DNA from: an uncultured Intrasporangium sp.
GTDB taxonomy: Bacteria; Actinomycetota; Actinomycetes; Actinomycetales; Dermatophilaceae
NCBI GenBank assembly: GCA_937873285.1
Contig: CALMNV010000238.1
Coordinates: forward strand, 1-6,167
Reading direction: 5' to 3'
DNA: 6,167 nt
In this document: positions 4,889 to 6,167 of the stretch, one piece after another
Layout: the number at the start of each line of letters is the position of its first letter
How positions within the stretch are numbered: the stretch's first letter is position 1
Position numbers and translations under genes: made by a program
The notes under the pieces: generated by a model
What the model was told of the DNA's origin: nothing
The model's input: only the letters and a program-made list of their open reading frames with translations
Databases searched by the model: none

Positions 4889-6167
4889 GGGCCGTCGTGC
4901 CGCTGCTCGTCGCGGTCCCCGCGCTGTCGGCGCTCGCCGGGCTGCTCGTCCGGCTGGTCGGACGCGGCTCGACGCGGACCGCACGCGTCGTCGCGGTGGG
5001 CGGGGCAGCCGTCACCGTCGTCCTCGCCGCGCTGCAGTGGCTCGCGCCGGTCGGGACCGCCGACCTGCCGACCCTCGGCGCGCTGCCGCTGGGTGACCTC
5101 GACGTGCCGCTGCACCTGCTCTCCGACGAGACGTCGGGCCTGATCGCGCTGGTGGTCGCGCTCGTCGTGCTCGCCGTCCAGCTCTTCACCACGTGGTATC
5201 TGACGACCGACCCGCGCTATCCGCAGTTCGCCGCGACGGTGTCGCTCTTCGCCGCCGGGATGCTGCTCGTCGTCCAGTCGGCCGACCTCGTGCTAACCCT
5301 CGTCGGCTGGGAGGTCATGGGATGGTGCTCGTGGCTGCTCATCGGCCACGACAGCGAGCGCGCGGCGGCCCGGCGGGCGGCATACAAGGCCTTCCTCGTC
5401 ACCCGGGTCGCCGACATCGGCATGGTCGTGGGCCTCGTCGCGCTGGCCGTCCGGGCCCGCAGCACCGACCTGCAGGCCGTGCTCACCGCCCCCGGCGCCG
5501 ACGCCAGCCTGACCGCCGGTCTCGTGCTCGTCGTGATCGGTGTGGCGGGCAAGTCGGGGCTGGTGCCCTTCCACGACTGGCTGCCGGACGCGATGGAGGG
5601 CCCCACCCCGGCGTCCGCCCTCATCCACGCCGCGACCATGGTGGCCGCCGGCAGCTACGTCGTGGCCCGGCTGTTTCCGCTGTATGCCGTGAGCGACGGC
5701 GCGCGCACCGTCCTGGCCGTGCTCGCCGCGGCAACGATGGTGTGGGCGTCGCTGCTCGCGTTCGCCCAGAGCGACCTCAAGCGGATGCTCGCCTACTCCA
5801 CGCTGGGCCAGGTGGCGATCCTGCTCGGGGCGCTGGCCGCTGCCCCCGTGCGGGTCGGGGTCGCCCCCGCCCTCGGCCACCTCGTGGCACACGCCTTCTT
5901 CAAGTCGCTGCTCTTCCTCGCGGTCGGCTGGCTCGCGGTGCTGACCGGGGCGACGACGCTCGCCGGGATGCGCGGCCGGCTGCGGGGGACCGGCGCGCTG
6001 GCGTGGTCGGTCGCGATCGGGCTGGCCGCGCTCGCCGGGGTGCCACCGCTGGTCGGCTTCTTCACCAAGGACACGGTCGTCGACGCGGCGCTGGAGGGGC
6101 TGCACGCCGGCGGTGGCCTGCGGGCCGGGGTCGTCGTGGTCGCCCTCTACGCCACGGTCGCGCTCAC
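4885..6167 (+). CDS. nuoL: NADH-quinone oxidoreductase (complex I) subunit L, NuoL (subunit 5), 5' part
   Basis: NuoL is the distal antiporter-like proton-pumping subunit. The gene is open to the right edge; about 427 codons are visible of a usual 600 or more. The frame from the GTG at 4885 has no stop. Key residues are present: Glu143 in VGWEVMGWCSWLLIG, Lys223 in AGKSGLVPFHDWLPDAMEGP, His248 in ALIHAATMVAAG, Lys340 in HAFFKSLLFLAVG, the SDLKRMLAYSTLGQ block and GVPPLVGFFTKD near the visible end. These match the glutamate-lysine-histidine-lysine proton path of the Mrp/NuoL family. NuoL rather than NuoM or NuoN is supported by its place after nuoK and by the KAFLVTRVADIG motif. The GTG overlaps the nuoK stop; no strong ribosome binding site is visible and a hairpin lies just upstream, so expression probably relies on coupling. 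The lateral helix and C-terminus are outside the window. Confidence 0.95.
   Translation, partial: MRAVVPLLVAVPALSALAGLLVRLVGRGSTRTARVVAVGGAAVTVVLAALQWLAPVGTADLPTLGALPLGDLDVPLHLLSDETSGLIALVVALVVLAVQLFTTWYLTTDPRYPQFAATVSLFAAGMLLVVQSADLVLTLVGWEVMGWCSWLLIGHDSERAAARRAAYKAFLVTRVADIGMVVGLVALAVRARSTDLQAVLTAPGADASLTAGLVLVVIGVAGKSGLVPFHDWLPDAMEGPTPASALIHAATMVAAGSYVVARLFPLYAVSDGARTVLAVLAAATMVWASLLAFAQSDLKRMLAYSTLGQVAILLGALAAAPVRVGVAPALGHLVAHAFFKSLLFLAVGWLAVLTGATTLAGMRGRLRGTGALAWSVAIGLAALAGVPPLVGFFTKDTVVDAALEGLHAGGGLRAGVVVVALYATVAL

Noticed and set aside
4112..4984. 290-codon minus-strand frame across nuoJ, nuoK and nuoL
   Set aside because: It covers three verified genes in antisense, has no motif, and its composition is that of a shadow frame.
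5293..6105. 270-codon open frame on the minus strand
   Set aside because: It is antisense to nuoL, with a His/Arg/Gly-rich product typical of the reverse frame of a GC-rich membrane protein gene.

Overview
The window is very GC-rich, with almost every third codon position G or C and many GTG starts. Together with the type of genes present, this points to an actinobacterium. The protein sequences look most like the second, partial complex I cluster known from Streptomyces and related actinobacteria. A Micrococcales or Intrasporangiaceae-like host is possible, but that is an impression from recall, not a result.

Layout: bases 1-570 (minus strand) hold the first 190 codons of korA, the gamma/alpha subunit of 2-oxoglutarate:ferredoxin oxidoreductase; it runs off the left edge. 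Bases 571-728 are a divergent intergenic region with a probable leaderless promoter for the rightward operon. From 729 to the right edge the plus strand carries one unbroken operon: nuoA, nuoB, nuoC, a 28-codon mini-ORF, nuoH, nuoI, nuoJ, nuoK and the first ~427 codons of nuoL. Neighbouring genes overlap at every junction, by 1 nt at nuoA/nuoB and by 4 nt (ATGA or GTGA) at the other seven, so the whole run is probably translationally coupled.

How the genes work together: NuoA, H, J, K and L are membrane subunits of the proton-pumping arm. NuoB, C and I belong to the arm that carries electrons to quinone through iron-sulfur clusters. The NADH-oxidising subunits NuoE, F and G are not in their usual places between nuoC and nuoH, and neither is NuoD, which normally forms the quinone pocket with NuoB. 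With korA next door, the simplest inference is a complex I variant fed by reduced ferredoxin rather than NADH, with NuoD supplied from elsewhere or encoded beyond the window.

The less ordinary structure sits at gene ends. There are short in-frame tandem repeats in the 3' end of nuoB (9-nt unit), in the mini-ORF between nuoC and nuoH (12-nt unit) and in the 3' end of nuoI (12-nt unit). A perfect 17-bp inverted repeat lies inside the 3' end of nuoK and encodes most of an extra C-terminal tail. The best candidates for something undescribed are the coupled mini-ORF at the site where nuoD would be expected, and the palindromic element inside nuoK.
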